Of a stretch of DNA of 64,000 nucleotides, positions 1 to 9,646 are shown piece by piece. Within the stretch, counting starts at the first letter, position 1. Every line of letters starts with the position of its first letter. Below the pieces are notes generated by a model. The model ran no database searches. It saw only the letters and a list, made by a program, of their open reading frames with translations, and was not told the origin of the DNA. The DNA comes from Henckelia pumila (lineage: Eukaryota > Streptophyta > Magnoliopsida > Lamiales > Gesneriaceae): assembly GCF_033568475.1 (NCBI RefSeq), contig NW_027331831.1, positions 1,798,001 through 1,862,000 on the forward strand, written 5' to 3'. Both the position numbers and the translations under genes were made by a program.

Positions 1-99
1 ATTTAATCGAAATTTAATTCATAACACTAAAACCGAATTTTCGTATTCATTCGATTCGATCGGTTAATTTGGTTTAACCGAAATACCGTTCACCCCTTA
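1..99. mobile_element. hAT-like terminal fragment cut by the window edge
   Basis: The stretch is rich in CGGTT/AACCG words that read the same on both strands and it ends in a run reading caccccttaa. This resembles the subterminal repeats and terminal inverted repeat of the intact hAT element at 17691-18342. Only one end is in the window, so neither its partner repeat nor a target duplication can be checked. Confidence 0.3.
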
Positions 100-269
100 A
101 TATAATACAAGTTAAATAGTTGGAAGGGTGGCACGTAAATCCATGTGTCGGCTTAATCTTGCCATGTGAATCTAGCTTTTATGCTTGGGATGGAGGTTTT
201 TAAAATTTAAATAAAAAATTAGGAATCACGAGTTCGATTTTACTATGAATGTTGTTTTTGAACTAGCTT

Positions 270-660
270 AATTATATAAAACTTATATGATTTATTTGAT
301 TAACGTGATTTACATACCATTTCGTTAATTCATAGATTATTTTTATATATATCGAAATGTGACGGTTGTAAATTCTATCAGTGTATGAGAATAAATCATT
401 TAAAATTAATAAATGGACAAAAGAATTTATGTGATTTATCTGATTAGTCTTATTCACATACCATTGCGTTAATTGATTTATCTCATATACACCGATATAT
501 GGTAGTTGTAAATTCCATCAGTGTGAAAATAAATAATCTAAATATAGTGAAAATAAATAATCTAAAATTGATACACCGAAATGTGGTAGTTGTAACTTCC
601 ATCAATGTGAAAATAAATAATCTAAATCTAGTGAAAATAAATAATTTAAAATTGAGAGAT
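270..660. repeat. Degenerate tandem duplications, about 143-bp and 84-bp units
   Basis: A block containing 'acataccatt..cgttaatt' and 'ggtagttgtaaattccatca' recurs at about 290, 433 and, in shorter form, 573. The last two copies (about 489 and 573) are 84 bp apart and share the word aaaataaataatctaaa, itself doubled inside each copy. Short ORFs here are products of the repeat and carry no recognisable domain. The flanks (100-270, 660-778) show no gene. Confidence 0.6.
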
Positions 661-778
661 GGAAAAAAGACTTTGATTAATTTCCATCATCCTTTTTTTA
701 AGAAAAAACTTTTATATTTTAATTCATGACGTGAAACGAATCATAATTCTGAGGGAAACTATATATTTTATGCAAGGT

Positions 779-1222
779 TTCCCATTTTTCGTCCCAATAA
801 TTGATTTTTTTTTTTCACAAAGATTTAGTGATGTAGCCTTATCATGTATGTCCACATGCGCAAAATGTCCGAAGTCACCCGATGACGTCTTACTCATTTG
901 ATAATTTATTATCAAATATGACATGAAGTATTGAGTTCAAGATCTAATTATAGTAAAGAGTAAATCTCATGTAAGACAGTCTCGATAATTTTTATCCATT
1001 TTCCCATTTTTCGTCCCAATAATTGATTCTTTTTTTCCACAAAGATTTAGTGATCGATGTAGCCTTATCATGTATGTCCACATGCGCAAAATGTCCGAAG
1101 TCACCCGATGACGTCTTACTCATTTGATAATTTATTATCAAATATGACATGAGGTATTGAGTTCGAGATCTAATTATAGTAAAGAGTAAATCTCATGTAA
1201 GACAGTATCGATAATTTTTATC
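779..1222. repeat. Head-to-tail duplication of a 222-bp unit
   Basis: The sequence from 'cccatttttcgtcccaataa' at 781 returns at 1003 and stays alignable to the 'gataatttttatc' ends at about 996 and 1220. Differences are a handful of substitutions, a T-run change and a 4-bp insertion (atcg near 1053). The unit holds no ORF. Its end carries the 'gtgagacgg' word of a family that recurs at about 8111-8267 and 17300-17540. Confidence 0.85.
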
Positions 1223-1379
1223 GGTGAGACGGATCAATCGTGTTCCGGTTTAGAATACAAATCAATACATTTAGTGTCATATTTAATGTTTTTTTTATAT
1301 GTAACTTAAATAAGATATCGATCTTATAAAACTGGCCTATGAAATCGTATCACAATAATTGTGTGATATAATAACAATG

Positions 1380-2172
1380 TTATAAAAAGCTCTAGGTGGT
1401 AGGTGAGCGGCGACCCACCGCCTAGGAGGGCCTAAGCGTTTTTTTAAAGCCTAAATAATAAATACATTGATATATTAATGAGTTTTACTATAAAATATAA
1501 TTTGTATGTCTTGTGCTTTTCAAATTTTGTACGAAACTCTTATAAAATTTTAACAATAATAATAATAATAATAATAACAACAACAATATAGATATTAATA
1601 GATATCAAGTCTTCATATTACGTAATATGAGATTTAGTTTTTCGCTTGACTTTTTTCTGTGTTTTTTCGTTAATTATGTGTTTGTTTCTTACGTCGCGTA
1701 TCTCTTTTTTACTTTTTACTTTTTAAATTTTTTTTGATAATAAATAGTAACCGTCTAGGCGAAAGATTAAGTGGACAACGTCTAGAGACATAGCCTAGCA
1801 AGAAAGCGAGACGGTGAACAACAATCTATCGTCTAGACGCCGTCTTTTAGAAAACTTTATAATAATTAATATCTTAAAAAAACCGGAAATAAAGGTAAGG
1901 AACTCATAGGAGACCCAATAATTTATCTCATTGATGGATACAACTACGTCCGAAGCAACCAAGCTGTCTAAGCAAAAGATTAGATAGGCAACGCCTAAAT
2001 GCATAGTCTAACAAAAAAGCGAGACGAATGACAACAACCTATCGTCTAAGTATCTCCTTTTAGAATACTATATAATAATTAATATAATAATATCTTTACA
2101 AACCCGGAAATAAAGGTAAGGAACTCATAGGAGACCCAATAATTTATTTCATTGATGGATACAACTACGAAG
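1380..2172. repeat. Degenerate 'ccgcctaggcg'-type repeat with a 221-bp tandem copy
   Basis: The segment opens with 'aaaaagctctaggtggtagg' and carries CCGCCTAGG words, which recall plant hAT-type subterminal repeats. From about 1753 the text (gtctaggcgaaagattaa through ggaaataaaggtaaggaact, near 1884) is repeated at about 1975-2172 with the conserved block near 2106. No terminal inverted repeat or target duplication could be fixed, so only the tandem duplication is firm. About 2173-2419 is AT-rich with no gene. Confidence 0.55.
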
Positions 2173-2779
2173 CAATGAATTATCGACAGGAATTGAATAA
2201 TGGTAGGGTTGGCACCTAAATCGATGTGGTAGACTCAGACGGCCTTGTAAAGAAAGAAAGTACATATATATTTTGATATATAATAAAAGAAAAAAATTTA
2301 CAATCGAAAAATTATAATATTAAAGTTTTGAAAATTAAATCTTCTTTTTTATTGTGAGGGCGGAAGATTATTTTCTATCACCTGATGTCCAGCTCAAACT
2401 TCTTTCTTATTAGAAGAAACTAGTATTTCACCCGTGCGATGCACGGACTATATTTTGTGTATAATATAATTAATTTGGATTAAATTAAAATTTTGACTAT
2501 GAAAGTAAAATATAAACAAATTTAATTTTACAATGAGTAATTAGAATAATGTTAAAAAAATTTAAAAAAGACAAAAACTCTTTAAACAAAAATATGTTAT
2601 ATGATGCACGTGATATTATTTGATACAGTTAATGATGAAAAATAATATTAAAAATAAACATTTGAATAAACAATCGAAACATGCATTATATAATTAGAAA
2701 ACAAACAAATTATCTTATAAATTTTGAAAAACTTTTTTAAATACAACGTTTGTTGTTGAATTTTTCTGATTGGTCTTGT

Positions 2780-3105
2780 CATCACATTTCAAGATTTTGA
2801 GAATCTTAGGATTGGTAACTCTAGATACGGCGACATACAGCTGGCCATGACTAAACACGAAATTCCTCAAAAAAAAAGTCATACATGAGATAATGATTGA
2901 CCCTGACTTTTGTTGATTGTCATTGCATATGATACAATCAAAGGATACTGTCTTCTTTGAAATTTAAAAAGAAGTCTTGGATCAGAAGGGTCAAAGACAT
3001 TATTGAAATAAGTCAAAAGATTAATATCACGAATAATTCAAAACAATGGTGTCATTTTGTATATATTGAACGATGACTGATTGGTGATTCTACGTGACAA
3101 TTTGA
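2780..3105 (-). pseudogene. Helitron helicase (PIF1-like) C-terminal remnant
   Basis: Minus-strand translation gives, in order, a YPLIVSYAMTINKSQGQSL-like block (about 2960-2883) and then FSHGQLYVAVSRV (about 2855-2815). These match the last helicase motifs of plant Helitron Rep/helicase proteins (AMTINKSQGQ and HGQLYVALSR). Between the two blocks there are TGA codons and a frame change around an A-run at about 2868-2876, so the fragment cannot be translated as one piece. The Rep (HUH) domain was not found. It is a dead remnant whose value is to identify the surrounding element. Confidence 0.75.
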
Positions 3106-3503
3106 GGAAGAAATTAAACTCTTCACAATTTTGATGTTAAATATATGTTTATTTATACAATAATAATTGGGATCTAAACATAATTGGAATTGTATTCTTT
3201 TTTATTATTATTATTTTTGATTTTATTGTTTTAATTTGTCGATTGAAATATAATTAGTTATTTTGTTCCTTTTTTATTATGGAGATTACATAAATAAATT
3301 TATTCCTATTGTAGATAAATATTTGTAAATATTTATAAGGTTTATACATGTTTAAAAATTTATAAATTTTTGAATATCTAGAATAAAATAATTTGTTATA
3401 AATTTGGTTAATAATAATTCAAACTGAATATTTGAAACTTTGTATATGTCTGTTGTCAATAAATAATAATTTATTTATTTTTGTTCGAAATCTTTAATAT
3501 TAG

Positions 3504-3543
<40 letters not shown>

Positions 3544-4090
3544 CGCAAATTGAATATTTGATGTTTTATATATGCAATGATTATGGAAAATCGTCTTAAT
3601 ATATTTTTTTAAAATTTTAATCTTCATAAATATGATAAATATTACAAACTAAAAATGTATTGAACGTGATTATGTATACTGATTGATAATTCTGCATGAA
3701 AATTTGAAGAATAAATTAAACTCTTTACAATTTAAATGTTGAATTTATGTTTATTTATACAATAATAATTGGGATCTAATCAAAATTGGAAATGTATTCT
3801 ATTGTTGTTATTATTTTTTATTTTATTCTTTTAATTACCGGTTAAAATATCATTAGTTATTTTGTTTCTTTTTTTATTACGAAGATTACATAAATAAATC
3901 TATTTTTATTATATATAAATATATATAAATATTTATACGGTTTATATTGTATATATATATATATATAGATGATCTTTTATTGTATTATAGCAAATTGAAT
4001 ATTTACAACTTTATATATGCAATGATTATGGAAAATCATTTTAATATATTATTTTAAAATTTGCACCTTCAAATATAATTACTGCAAGCT
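3058..4090. repeat. Direct duplication of about 0.5-0.6 kb inside the Helitron
   Basis: The series 'ttgaacg..tgattg', 'aaattaaactctt', 'caataataattgggatcta', 'gattacataaataaat' and 'atgcaatgattatggaaaat' occurs once in 3058-3655 and again in the same order in 3656-4090. The second copy is shorter because of deletions. No coding signal. Confidence 0.75.
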
Positions 4091-4683
4091 AAAAATTTTT
4101 TTGTTAATAATGTTCAATTTTCATTCATGGTCAAACTTTCATATTTTTAAATATAATCTTTGTATTTTATTAATGAAAAATCAACTTCCAAAATTAAAGA
4201 CTTTTTAAATGTTAAAAAGAAATTAAGTGATTCTTTCACATTTTATATGTAATAATTATTAAATATTCTAATTTTATTGTATTGTTAATAAAATATATTA
4301 ATTATTACAAATTTTATATATTAAAGCATTTAATGCATTTATGTAATATGTAAGGATTCCTAAAATTATTAAATTTGTGTAGAGTAATTAAGCAAATTTT
4401 AAAATTATAATTTATTTATTATTATATTTTTAGAATTTATTTATCTACATTTCAAAGTGAAAATTTTTAGCAAAACATAACGTTATAAAGTATGTAATTT
4501 TCGTAAATTATATGAGTTATCGTTATAAATTATATATATATATAATGTATGAAAAGAATGGAAAATTTCATTGCATATAGAACACAAATAGAAATAAGTT
4601 TTGTTTGTTTTCCTTTTTTAGCTAATTTTTTTGGCAGAATTTTACTATTTTTGGCAAAAAATCAGTTATTATATATATATAGA

Positions 4684-5910
4684 TTTATGTCATTCTGTCA
4701 CAATTAAAGTTCTCGATTAAGGTAAAGATTCAAAATTTTTGATAGAAAATTTTGGAGGACCGGTTTTTTTTTTTTAGGAGATTGCATTATCGAGAAACAA
4801 AATCACCTCTTACAATATTGGTAAAAAAAATAATGAAATTTCATCATTGGCAAAAAACAAAGTGCTAGGCCTAAGTAACAACTAATTGCATCTCCATGAG
4901 CTACTTGATTAGCACTCCGACGACAATGTTGAAATGAGACATCTCAGACGTGATAAAAGATAGATGAATGTCTTCAATTAGCAAAAAAAAAAAAAAACAA
5001 ATAAAACAGAGTTAGTTGAAGTAAAGTTTAAATTAGCAAAGAACATCAAATCTCATAGTCGCTTTTTCTAAATAAATCAATATGATTTATTATGTATGTT
5101 AACAAAATCAAAAACGATAAGAAAAGCAAATTAAATTTTTTGATATATGGATATTGTCTAAATTGGATTTGAAAAATTTTAAAAAGTTGGATGAAAACGA
5201 CGTTGCGTTACTTGGTCCATATTCAACTTGATGTAACATGTTATCGTAAAATGTTGATTATAATTTGATATAGATTGTGGACTAATACTAATAAATATAT
5301 AAAAAATTCAATCACATCGTAATAAATATACAAAAATTTAAATAGTCTATATAATAATTATTTGATGGAGAAAAAGTCATCAACTACTCCGCGTAAAAAC
5401 AAAGCAAGTGGACGAATATATCAGCATGATGTTTCCACTCAACGAGTTAATGTAATTTTGCAAAATATAATATGCAATATGATTAAAAAAACATAAAATT
5501 TATTTAGAATCATAAAATGTTGTATCAAAATACAATGTACGAGCTATTTTTTGGCATTAAAACACGGTTTAATAGAACTTTTATGAAGTTCTTAACAAAA
5601 ATTTAATAAAATTTCTTTTTTTTGTTAAAAAATAATCGAAAATTATTTCCTAAAAATTCTCATGCACACATAACATGAAAAAATAGGAGATCGTGTCAAT
5701 TAGCCGATGATAATTTAATTGGTTTTTTTTTTTTTTTTTTTAAGAGAAATGATGATTTCATTATCACCAAAATCGATTAAAGATTACAACATTTTTCTCT
5801 CCTCACATTATTGGAACACATGATTTATACTATTATATTGTAAATCACACATCTATATAAAAATAATAATAATAAAATTGAAGCATGTTGTACACATGAG
5901 TCTAGATATG
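4684..5910. other. AT-rich intergenic DNA with two possible LINE tails
   Basis: No gene is visible. Two places (about 4763 and 5719) have a T-run followed by '(a)ggagattgcattatc' or '(a)gagaaatgatgatttcattatc'. On the minus strand these read as similar 3' ends closed by poly(A), the shape left by 5'-truncated LINE copies. There is no reverse transcriptase text and no target duplication was resolved, so the LINE reading is weak. Confidence 0.3.
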
Positions 5911-5911
5911 T

Positions 5912-6242
5912 CAATTTGGGTTAAACTCGTCGGATTGGCTCGTCCCGTCATACAAAAAAGATGGGTTGAGTTGACAATTTTCCAACCCGCCTAAAAATTG
6001 GGTCGGCCCGCACTGCCCCGCTTAATGGTGGGTTGCGGTGGGTTGCGAGTTGGTCCGCTAAAACCCACCAATTTACACGTAAGGCCGCTGGGTTGGTCCG
6101 TCCCGCCACTTAAAATAGGTAGGTTGGCTTGGAGTTTTTCTAACCCGCCTTAAAGGTGGGTCGGATCGTCCCGCCCCGCTTAATGGTGGGTTACGACGGG
6201 TTGTGGGATGGCCCGCCCCGCCAACCCATTTTGACATCTCTT
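5912..6242. mobile_element. GC-rich hAT-like inverted-repeat element, ends uncertain
   Basis: The block begins 'agatatgtcaatttgggtta' and ends 'aacccattttgacatctctt', so its two ends are inverted copies of each other. Between them lie many GGGTTGG, CCCGCC and GGGTCGG words on both strands, standing out sharply from the AT-rich flanks. Short-TIR elements with such subterminal arrays are typical of non-autonomous plant hATs. I could not find a clean 8-bp target duplication. Confidence 0.5.
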
Positions 6243-6325
6243 AACACATCTATGTATTATATACTTTTTGATTGTCTTTCGAATGAAGGAAACAACTTTA
6301 TTTTAGAGCATAAAAATTCATCAAT

Positions 6326-6576
6326 TGTTCACTGGAGCATAAGTGAGTTGGTAAGGTCTGAGGTGACTTTGAAGAAATCCCCCAGCGTTGCGGGTTCGAT
6401 CCTCGTGTGGAGCATATTTTATGCTAAAATATATATTGTGTGGGTAGCTTTGGGGGTTGACCATGTTGCTCCCTTCTCAGGTCTTTGTCGCTCGTGTATA
6501 TCCATCGATTTAACCTCATATGAGCCAATGGGCTTCTGACTCATGTGAGATGAGTCTCCTTGGGGATCAATTATGT
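6326..6576 (+). mobile_element. tRNA-derived SINE with 14-bp target duplication
   Basis: The element is flanked by perfect copies of aaaaattcatcaat at 6312-6325 and 6577-6590. Its 5' part has an RNA polymerase III box A-like word (agtgagttggt, about 6342-6352) and a clear box B (ggttcgatcc, 6393-6402), spaced as in a tRNA-related head. The body (about 6410-6576) is non-tRNA sequence. The head does not fold into a full cloverleaf, so this is a SINE and not a tRNA gene. The perfect target duplication suggests a fairly recent insertion. Confidence 0.85.
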
Positions 6577-6941
6577 AAAAATTCATCAATCGCCGAGCGG
6601 AGCGATTGCTTTGATGTTCTGTACTTCTACGATGGTGCAATTCTAATTGCATTGAGAGGAACATTAAAATAAACCTATTAACCAAAATCTAAAAATTTAT
6701 TAATATTTCTACAGAATATTGATAGTTTGATACAAAATATAGTATATATCAATTTTCTGAATAATATTAATGCAAAATAGAAGATGCATAATATTTTTAA
6801 AAATATTGATTTAAGTTTTATCAATATTATTGAATAATATTGAACTAATATACAAAGTATATTAATATATATCATAAAAAATATTATATAATATGTAAGA
6901 TTTGTCCATATCCCGGAAGATTGACATCACTCGAGAAAAAA

Positions 6942-7610
6942 TAGGGGTGGAATCGGGCCGGGACCTGTCCCGTAACCCTCTTATCCGATTCTCGTTCCGA
7001 TAGGAATTGAGATATTTTTTTATCTTCCGATCCCGCACCCGAGAAGTGTCGGGACCCGAATGTTCGGGATCCCGTCGGGTCGGGAGAGGGTAATCCCGAA
7101 TAATATTTTTTTTAAAAAAAATTCTATGAAAATATTTTTTTAAAAAAAATTATGAAAAAATCAAACAATTTCTTAATACATTACAAATAAATTAAAATTT
7201 ATTTATATATAACCATTAAAAAACTAAAACATTTTTTTAGTAAATTACAAATAAACTAAAACAACTACTTGATTAATAAAAAACCATATAATTATTCATA
7301 ATAATAAAAAAAACAAAATAAAAAGTATAACTCAATGTTAATATTAAAAAAGATAAATAAATAAATAAATTATATGGTATATAATTATAAAACATTAATA
7401 TTAAAACATATAATTAAAAAATTTTATTTTTTTAATTAAAAAATATTATTAAAAATATTATTTTTATATTCGGGTCGGATCGGAAATCCTGTCGGAAAGA
7501 GTTGCCTATCCCGATCCCGATCCCGAAATTGATCGAGTCGGGAAAAGTTCGGGACGGGAACGGGTTGGGAACGAGACGGGTCGGAATTTATGTAAAATTT
7601 GCCACCCCTA
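6942..7610. mobile_element. Non-autonomous hAT transposon, 669 bp
   Basis: The ends are TAGGGGTGG (6942-6950) and its inverse CCACCCCTA (7602-7610). They are flanked by identical 8-bp duplications AGAAAAAA (6934-6941 and 7611-7618), which is diagnostic of the hAT superfamily. The GC-rich terminal 150 bp on each side are packed with TCGGGA/TCCCGA words in both orientations; the middle is AT-rich. There is no transposase ORF, so mobilisation would need a protein from elsewhere. Confidence 0.9.
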
Positions 7611-7619
7611 AGAAAAAAT

Positions 7620-8110
7620 GTGTGCATCGAGATTTGTAAAGAATGATATTTTTATTTTAAATTTCGGTTATTTCAAAAAACACAAATAAACAAATAGCAG
7701 TTAATATTGAAAGTCGCTTGATTGATGAGATTCATTCTCTGAAATGTATGAACATAGTTGATAAAATGTATCATATGCAGATTAATTTTTCAAAGAAAAT
7801 GATTTTTTTAAATTTTACTAGAAACAAAATATGTGTAGATTATAAAATATTGACATAGATATTTGAAAATTATATGTTACAAGTATTGTAAAAAAATATT
7901 CATTACATTTACAAAATTTTAATTAAATAAATCTTTAAAATTTTATATTTTCAATATAATTTTATTATAAAATTGATATCTATGAGTCAAATATATATCA
8001 TTGTTTCAATAATTAGTTATATGCATTAATAAGAACAAGAAGAAAATATTACAAAGGATAAAAAAGAATCATATATATAATATAAATAAACTATATTTTG
8101 AGGGCAAAAA
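7620..8110. other. AT-rich intergenic DNA, nothing recognised
   Basis: No ORF of interest, no inverted-repeat element and no tandem array could be made out here. Confidence 0.6.
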
Positions 8111-8267
8111 ATTCTATGAGACGGTCTCAAGGGTCATATTTATGAGACGAATCTTTTATATGAGTTATCCATTAAAAAGTATTACAATTTATGTCAAAAG
8201 TATTACTTATTATTATAAATATGAGTAGAATTGACCCGTCTCACGGATGAGACCGTCTCACAAGAAT
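8111..8267. mobile_element. Short MITE-like inverted-repeat element
   Basis: The left end 'attctatgagacggtctca' is the inverse of the right end 'tgagaccgtctcacaagaat' (8248-8267) with one or two differences. The central part is AT-rich and non-coding. Related GAGACGGTCTCA-type words recur at about 1222, 8660-8810 and 17330-17540, so this is a dispersed family. Superfamily not determined; no target duplication was fixed. Confidence 0.6.
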
Positions 8268-8886
8268 GTTACTCTATTTTGAGATAACCGAAAAAACAAA
8301 TGTAATTGAGATGAGTTAAACAGAAATATGGGTAATTTTTTATAAGATGACACAGATCTTATTCATAAGTGAGATTGATTTGACTTATTTTTAAAATAAA
8401 AATTAATATCTTTGACATAAAAAACAATAAACACATGTGACAATCTCATTTGAGTTTTTGTGTTGAAATATTTTAATCACAAATACTCTCGTCACACGAT
8501 GTCACATATCAATTTTGTGAGACATATTTTATTTGACCTAATCCATTAAGACAATATTATTTTTTATATTAGTAGATAATAGTCGATTTAGCCTATATCA
8601 TGAATTTAAATCGCGACATCTTCTCACAGGAGATATATTATAAATTAACATCACAAAAATCTCCCTTTAGACGATCTCACGGGTAAATTTCGTAACACAG
8701 ATATCTTAATTGAGTCACTCATGATAAAGTACTACAGTGTTAAAATTATTACTATTTATTATAAATAAAAAAATATTTGATCCGAATTCGTGAGACCGTT
8801 CCACCATGAACGTCCATTTAACACATGTGTAGCAACGAGCAAGGGCCACGAGACAAGTTTATTATCATGGTGGGACCAGCAATAAG
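8268..8886. other. AT-rich upstream DNA of the 9647-13753 gene
   Basis: Contains degenerate relatives of the 8111-8267 family (for example around 8660-8810, with 'gacgatctcacgggtaaat' and 'cgtgagaccgttccacc'). No gene and no convincing core promoter was identified by eye. Confidence 0.45.
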
Positions 8887-9646
8887 GTGGAGGGGGCAAT
8901 TGACAAATTCATTGGCAATCACTTGGAAACCACCTCTAGCCTTTTAGTCAAGTCGTCCTTTTCTCCTTCCTCCATACAATTTCACACCATTATTCCTCCT
9001 CTTTCTCTCTACATTTCCCTCTCTGTCTTATTCCGCTCAATTTCTGTAGGTAAATTTCTTCCAGCTTTTCGGAAATATCTTGCATCTCCACAGATATTTT
9101 TGTTGAATTTGTTACCGACGGGAATCGCCGACTGCGTGTTATTTGGACCTGATCTGAATTTTATTGTTCTGTGTCTGTTTACTTTATTGATTCACACTTT
9201 TTTGGTGATTATTTGGACAGTATTTCCTGTTTTAAAGAAATTTTCCCTGTTTCTGTTGCTTCTGTGAAGAAATCAAGAAAACTTGCTGTGTATAACCGAT
9301 TATAGGGGGTGGTTATTTATTTATTTAAATTTCTCGTTCTATTTTTTTTCCTGACGGAGGAGCGATCCTCGGAGGTGGTTTTTTTTTTTTTTTAGGTAAT
9401 AAATTTTCTGCTCTGCTTGCCAGATTAGGTTAGAAAATTTTGTTATATTCGTATGTGATTTGTTTTTTCGTTCTGTTGGAGGAATTTGAATGTGGTTTCC
9501 ATTGAAGAAATTGGAGTATGTAATAGAATACAGTTTAGATGTTCTTACTGGTTCGAACTTTGTTTCGATTAATTCTACTGTTTTGTATGTTGCGCACCTT
9601 TTTTATTCTACGGCTGCCCTGATTTCAGGGAATTGTTTCTAGGCTG
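8887..9646 (+). promoter_or_regulatory. Probable 5' UTR with a 5'-UTR intron
   Basis: A pyrimidine-rich stretch (about 8957-9049), typical of plant leaders, ends in TTCTGTAG followed by GTAAAT (donor at 9050). An acceptor TTTCAG ends at 9628, 18 bp before the start codon at 9647. A leader intron of about 579 bp (9050-9628) fits this. The open frame at 8887-9267 would run across that donor and has no family resemblance, so I treat it as chance. Confidence 0.5.

Larger units (their letters stand above)
2420..4683 (-). mobile_element. Decayed Helitron, minus strand
   Basis: Read on the minus strand, the 3' end has a short hairpin (stem ccgtgc/gcacgg at 2432-2446), a TGAAATA spacer and a terminal CTAG at 2423-2420 followed by T. 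This is the Helitron 3' signature: hairpin, then CTRR, inserted before T. The decayed PIF1-type helicase C-terminus inside (2780-3105) supports the call. The proposed 5' end is the TCTATATATA at 4683, preceded by A, as expected for insertion between A and T; that boundary is inferred from the terminal dinucleotide alone. The interior also has a large duplication (3058-4090) and a (TA)n tract at about 3508-3541. Confidence 0.6.

Noticed and set aside
6340..6412. A tRNA gene
   Set aside because: Box A and box B words are present but the acceptor and anticodon stems do not form; the 14-bp flanking duplications show it is the head of a SINE.
8887..9267. 126-codon plus-strand ORF upstream of the large unknown gene
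   Set aside because: It starts in leader-like sequence and runs across a good splice donor; hydrophobic low-complexity content, no family match.
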